Assembly (NCBI GenBank): GCA_013822855.1
Contig: PNLE01000025.1
Span: 1-33,922 of the forward strand
From: Planctomyces sp.
GTDB lineage: Bacteria; Planctomycetota; Planctomycetia; Planctomycetales; Planctomycetaceae
DNA: 33,922 nt
Direction of reading: 5' to 3'
Translations under genes and position numbers: made by a program
Shown here: one piece after another, positions 31,400-33,922 of the stretch
Position numbering within the stretch: position 1 is the stretch's first letter
Layout of the letters: the number at the start of each line of letters is the position of its first letter
Notes under the pieces: model-generated
Told to the model about the DNA's origin: nothing
The model's database searches: none
Seen by the model: the letters and a program-made list of their open reading frames with translations, nothing else

Positions 31400-31666
31400 C
31401 GCAGCTTTCCCCCAAATCGTGTTTCGGCGCCACCTTCGCGGCGCACCATGACTCATGCCCTTGGACTCCCGGCAGCCCGAAAAGTGACAACGTTTCCCGA
31501 GCATTCCCCCCTTCCCTCTCGACATCTCCCGCCCGCCTGAACTAGACCTTTCCGGAAAGTGCACCGGCGGCTGTTCGCGCACCGGCCCGGCAAGGGCGAC
31601 TTCCTTGAAGATGCGTCGCGTCAAGATCATGAAAATCTTCGGATTCGAGGGAAAGGAGATCCGTTC

Positions 31667-32680
31667 GTGAGAATCGCCCTCGTCGGCCAACGGCGCGATC
31701 GTCCCTCGTTCCGCTTTCGCGCCCTCCAGTACCTCCCCTACCTGGAGGAGGCGGGCCACACCGCCGCGATTGTCGAACTCGCCGGAAACCCCATTTCGCG
31801 ATTCATCCAATACGGTGCGCTGCGGCGGTTCGACTCCGTCTTCATCCAGCAGCGGCTGTTCCATCCGTGGGAACTCGCCTACCTGCGGCGATCGGCGAAG
31901 CGGCTGGTCTTCGATGTCGACGACGCCATCATGCGGCAAAGCAACGGCGCACCCGATTCCCGCCGCATGGCCCGCTTTCGCGCCATGTGCCGCGCAGCGG
32001 ATCTCGTGATCTGCGGCAACGAATTCCTCGCCGACGAAGCCCGCGCCCACACCTCGCGGATCGTCCTCATTCCCACCACGATCGAACTGCGGCGCTATCC
32101 GCCGTTGCGCCACTCAATCGTAAATGATGCGCCGCTCGACATCCCGGTTAACACGCCCGTCACCATCGGCTGGACCGGCTCGCGTTCCACCAGCCGCTAT
32201 CTCAACGAGATCTTCCCCACGCTCGCCGAGTTCGCGGGGCGTATCCGCGTGAAGCTCATCTCCGACGACCTCTCCGGCTGCAACCTGGGCCTGCTCGGCG
32301 ACGTTCCCCACGAGTTCGTCCCCTGGTCGCCCGAGACGGAGATCGCCGCCGCCACCGATTTCGACATCGGCGTCATGCCCCTCCCCGACCAGGAATTCAC
32401 CCGCGGCAAGTGCGGCTGCAAAGCCCTCCAATACATGGCCCTCGGCATCCCCGCCGTCTGCAGCCCCGTCGGCATGAACCGCGATTTGATCCAACATGGC
32501 GAGAACGGCTACCTCGCCCACACCCCGCAAGAGTGGCGCGAAGTCTTCGAAGAGCTGGTCTCCAGTGAGGAAACCCGCTGCCGCGTCGGTCTCGCTGGCT
32601 ACAAAGTCGTCAGCGAACAATTCGCCGCCGAAGTCTGGGCAACCCCCTGGCTCCAAGCCACGCTGCCCGCCGACCACTAA
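31667..32680 (+). CDS. GT-B glycosyltransferase (GT4-like)
   Basis: 337 residues from GTG 31667 (MRIALVGQRRDRPSFRFRAL), with AAGGAGA seven bases upstream. The N-terminal Rossmann half includes RLVFDVDDAIMRQSNG and DLVICGNEFLADEA; the C-terminal half includes VTIGWTGSRSTSRYLNEIFP and the donor-binding region KCGCKALQYMALGIPAVCSP followed by NGYLA. This is the usual GT4 pattern; a sugar nucleotide donor is expected, with acceptor unknown (envelope polysaccharide is a guess). A 13-codon frame (ATG 31629) ends with TGA overlapping the GTG start, so initiation may be translationally coupled. Confidence 0.9.
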   Translation: MRIALVGQRRDRPSFRFRALQYLPYLEEAGHTAAIVELAGNPISRFIQYGALRRFDSVFIQQRLFHPWELAYLRRSAKRLVFDVDDAIMRQSNGAPDSRRMARFRAMCRAADLVICGNEFLADEARAHTSRIVLIPTTIELRRYPPLRHSIVNDAPLDIPVNTPVTIGWTGSRSTSRYLNEIFPTLAEFAGRIRVKLISDDLSGCNLGLLGDVPHEFVPWSPETEIAAATDFDIGVMPLPDQEFTRGKCGCKALQYMALGIPAVCSPVGMNRDLIQHGENGYLAHTPQEWREVFEELVSSEETRCRVGLAGYKVVSEQFAAEVWATPWLQATLPADH

Positions 32681-32961
32681 TGGCTCACCCACTCTTCCCA
32701 ACTTTCAACCATCAACTCTCCAAACCCCTCCCCTGCCAGTTTGGCAGCCCACCTCCGCCCGCCGAACCTGTCACCACTGCTTCTGGCAGACATCCCCATC
32801 CAGCCCACATTCCACAACACATTCCCTCACAAGGACTTACCGTACTCGCCACCTGCTGGCATGCTTTTCGCTTCCTCGCTTTCTCACGCGGCGGTGTTCT
32901 GCACCGGCCCGACAGTCCAAATATGTTCCACCTTTGATTCTGACAGCGAGGAGTTTTCACG

Positions 32962-33276
32962 ATGGCCAAAAAGGCTGCCAAAGACGGTATCAAGCTGACC
33001 CCCCTCGGCGACCGTCTGGTGCTCAAGCGTGCCGAAGCCGAAAAGAAGACCGCCGGCGGCATCGTCCTGCCCGATTCCGCCACGGATAAGCCCCAGCGCG
33101 GCGAAGTCCTCTCCGTCGGCGAAGGGCACGTCAAGAACAACGGCCACCGCGTCGCCCTGACCGTCAAGGTCGGCGACGAGGTCATCTTCAGCTCCTACGC
33201 CGGCGACGAATTCAAGGTCGGCGACGAGACCTACCTCCTCCTCCGCGAAAGCGACGTCCTCGCCGTCATCGCCTAA
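32962..33276 (+). CDS. groES: Co-chaperonin GroES (Cpn10)
   Basis: 104 residues: the lid of the GroEL folding chamber. [27 protein letters not shown] is the classic Cpn10 opening including the mobile loop, and [31 protein letters not shown] the closing strands. The first ten residues ([10 protein letters not shown]) are a short basic extension. GAGGAG lies eight bases before the ATG. It is followed by groEL after 170 bp. No CIRCE (TTAGCACTC-N9-GAGTGCTAA) is present in the 281 bp upstream. Confidence 0.97.
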   Translation: MAKKAAKDGIKLTPLGDRLVLKRAEAEKKTAGGIVLPDSATDKPQRGEVLSVGEGHVKNNGHRVALTVKVGDEVIFSSYAGDEFKVGDETYLLLRESDVLAVIA

Positions 33277-33318
33277 TCGCCACTTTTCGCTGAATATTCA
33301 GGGTGCCACAGCATCCGG

Positions 33319-33348
33319 GGTGCCACTGCTGGCTAGCCCAGCAGTGCT
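33319..33348. repeat. REP-like palindrome GTGCCACTGCTGGC...CCAGCAGTGC
   Basis: ACTGCTGG (33324-33331) and CCAGCAGT (33338-33345) form a perfect 8-bp stem inside GGTGCCACTGCTGGCTAG. GGTGCCAC also occurs 18 bp upstream (33302-33309). It lies in the groES-groEL gap and resembles the hairpins downstream of greA. Confidence 0.6.
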
Positions 33349-33359
33349 CTTTCCTATGT

Positions 33360-33428
33360 AGATACGACGCAGATACGACCAAATAAAGTCTCATCCACGA
33401 GGGCGGCTCAAGACCTTGACCCGCCCTC
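33360..33428 (+). promoter_or_regulatory. Direct repeat and hairpin in the groEL leader
   Basis: AGATACGAC occurs at 33360-33368 and 33371-33379, an 11-bp period. Then GAGGGCGG (33399-33406) pairs with CCGCCCTC (33421-33428), with TCAAG/CTTGA inside. The hairpin ends 6 bp before the AGGAG site of groEL. It has only two T after it, so it is a weak terminator at best and may be an mRNA processing or stability element. Confidence 0.55.
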
Positions 33429-33446
33429 TTCACCAGGAGTTCCTCA

Positions 33447-33922
33447 ATGGCCAAGATTCTCGCATTTGATCAGGAAGCGCAGGAAGCCATGCGCCGCGGC
33501 GTCAGCAAGCTCGCCAAGGCCGTCCGCGTCACCCTCGGGCCACGCGGCCGCAACGTGATCATCGAAAAGAGCTTCGGCTCCCCCACCGTCACCAAGGACG
33601 GCGTCACCGTCGCCAAGGAAGTCGAACTTTCAGACAAGTTCGAAGACATGGGCGCCCGCATGGTTCGCGAAGTCGCCTCCAAGACGAGCGACAACGCTGG
33701 TGACGGCACCACCACCGCCACCGTCCTCGCCGAAGCCATCTACGTCGAAGGCCTCAAGGCCGTCGTCGCCGGGGTCAATCCCCTCGATCTCAAGCGCGGC
33801 ATGGACAAGGCCGTCGAGCAGATCGTCGGCAAGCTCAAGGCCGCCGCCGTCGAGTGCAAGAGCAAGAAGGCCATCGCCCAGGTTGGCACCGTCGCCGCCA
33901 ACGGCGACACCGAAATCGGCGA
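33447..33922 (+). CDS. groEL: Chaperonin GroEL, N-terminal part (runs off window)
   Basis: The first 158 codons of the 60-kDa chaperonin, starting [19 protein letters not shown], with AGGAG seven bases upstream of ATG 33447. The equatorial domain shows [34 protein letters not shown] and the ATP-site motif [13 protein letters not shown], all intact. It ends at the window edge in [14 protein letters not shown]. GroES is encoded 170 bp upstream; the unusually long, structured gap may let the two be expressed at different levels. Confidence 0.97.
   Translation, partial: MAKILAFDQEAQEAMRRGVSKLAKAVRVTLGPRGRNVIIEKSFGSPTVTKDGVTVAKEVELSDKFEDMGARMVREVASKTSDNAGDGTTTATVLAEAIYVEGLKAVVAGVNPLDLKRGMDKAVEQIVGKLKAAAVECKSKKAIAQVGTVAANGDTEIG

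Noticed and set aside
31400..32113. N-terminal extension of the redoxin frame
   Set aside because: It would run antisense through the start of the glycosyltransferase and bury the signal peptide that begins at 31399.
33319..33348. Possible CIRCE element between groES and groEL
   Set aside because: The palindrome contains GCAGTGC, not TTAGCACTC-N9-GAGTGCTAA, and it lies downstream of groES; it fits the REP-like hairpins better.

Overview
The window looks like chromosomal DNA of a GC-rich member of the Planctomycetota. This is inferred from protein style, not from a search. The signs are a membrane-anchored Ser/Thr kinase, a large exported vWA / secretin-N-like / TPR / DUF2135-like protein ending in the DRRYVRLT motif, a LolC/E-type permease starting MYKLLLCQKYLRTRYIALAS, a coiled-coil plus winged-helix protein, and many housekeeping genes scattered outside large operons. 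There is no phage, IS element, CRISPR array, rRNA or tRNA that I can support.

Layout. 1-1476 (minus): 5' part of a Ser/Thr kinase and an orphan ParD-like antitoxin. 1874-3731 (plus): Gfo/Idh/MocA oxidoreductase and greA with a strong terminator. 4051-8019: an exported Tat-type protein of unknown function and proS (both minus), in a repeat-rich stretch. 8121-10631 (plus): proA and an isolated fliM. 10959-13606 (plus): infC-rpmI-rplT-pheS. 13667-19945 (minus): a vWA/STN gene and a TPR/DUF2135-like gene that appear to be two halves of one reading unit, then a small membrane protein, a small exported protein, an HPt protein and a small membrane protein. 20257-24145: LptF/G-type permease (plus) convergent with ctpA-tsaD (minus). 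24932-26719 (plus): winged-helix protein and an M20 peptidase. 26739-29210 (minus): LolC/E-like permease and LolD-like ATPase. 29399-32680: AAA+ ATPase (plus), exported peroxiredoxin-like protein (minus), glycosyltransferase (plus). 32962-33922 (plus): groES and the start of groEL.

How the genes relate. Translation is heavily represented: infC, rpmI, rplT, pheS, proS, tsaD and, for transcription, greA. The envelope is the second theme: LptF/G-like and LolCD-like transporters, a C-terminal processing protease, an exported redoxin, a glycosyltransferase and the vWA protein. proS and proA are divergent and share one intergenic region.

The most striking signal is at 15133-15142. The vWA gene ends with a run of nine A containing the canonical slippery heptamer A_AAA_AAC, directly before its stop codon. 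The -1 frame is open from there through the next gene, which has no ribosome binding site or signal peptide of its own, giving a predicted 1,328-residue fusion. Programmed frameshifting, transcriptional slippage, phase variation and a homopolymer sequencing error all remain possible. Second, infC has no ATG/GTG/TTG available for a full-length protein and appears to start at ATC. Third, intergenic regions carry several families of palindromic repeats, including an inverted pair of hairpins with compensatory base changes.
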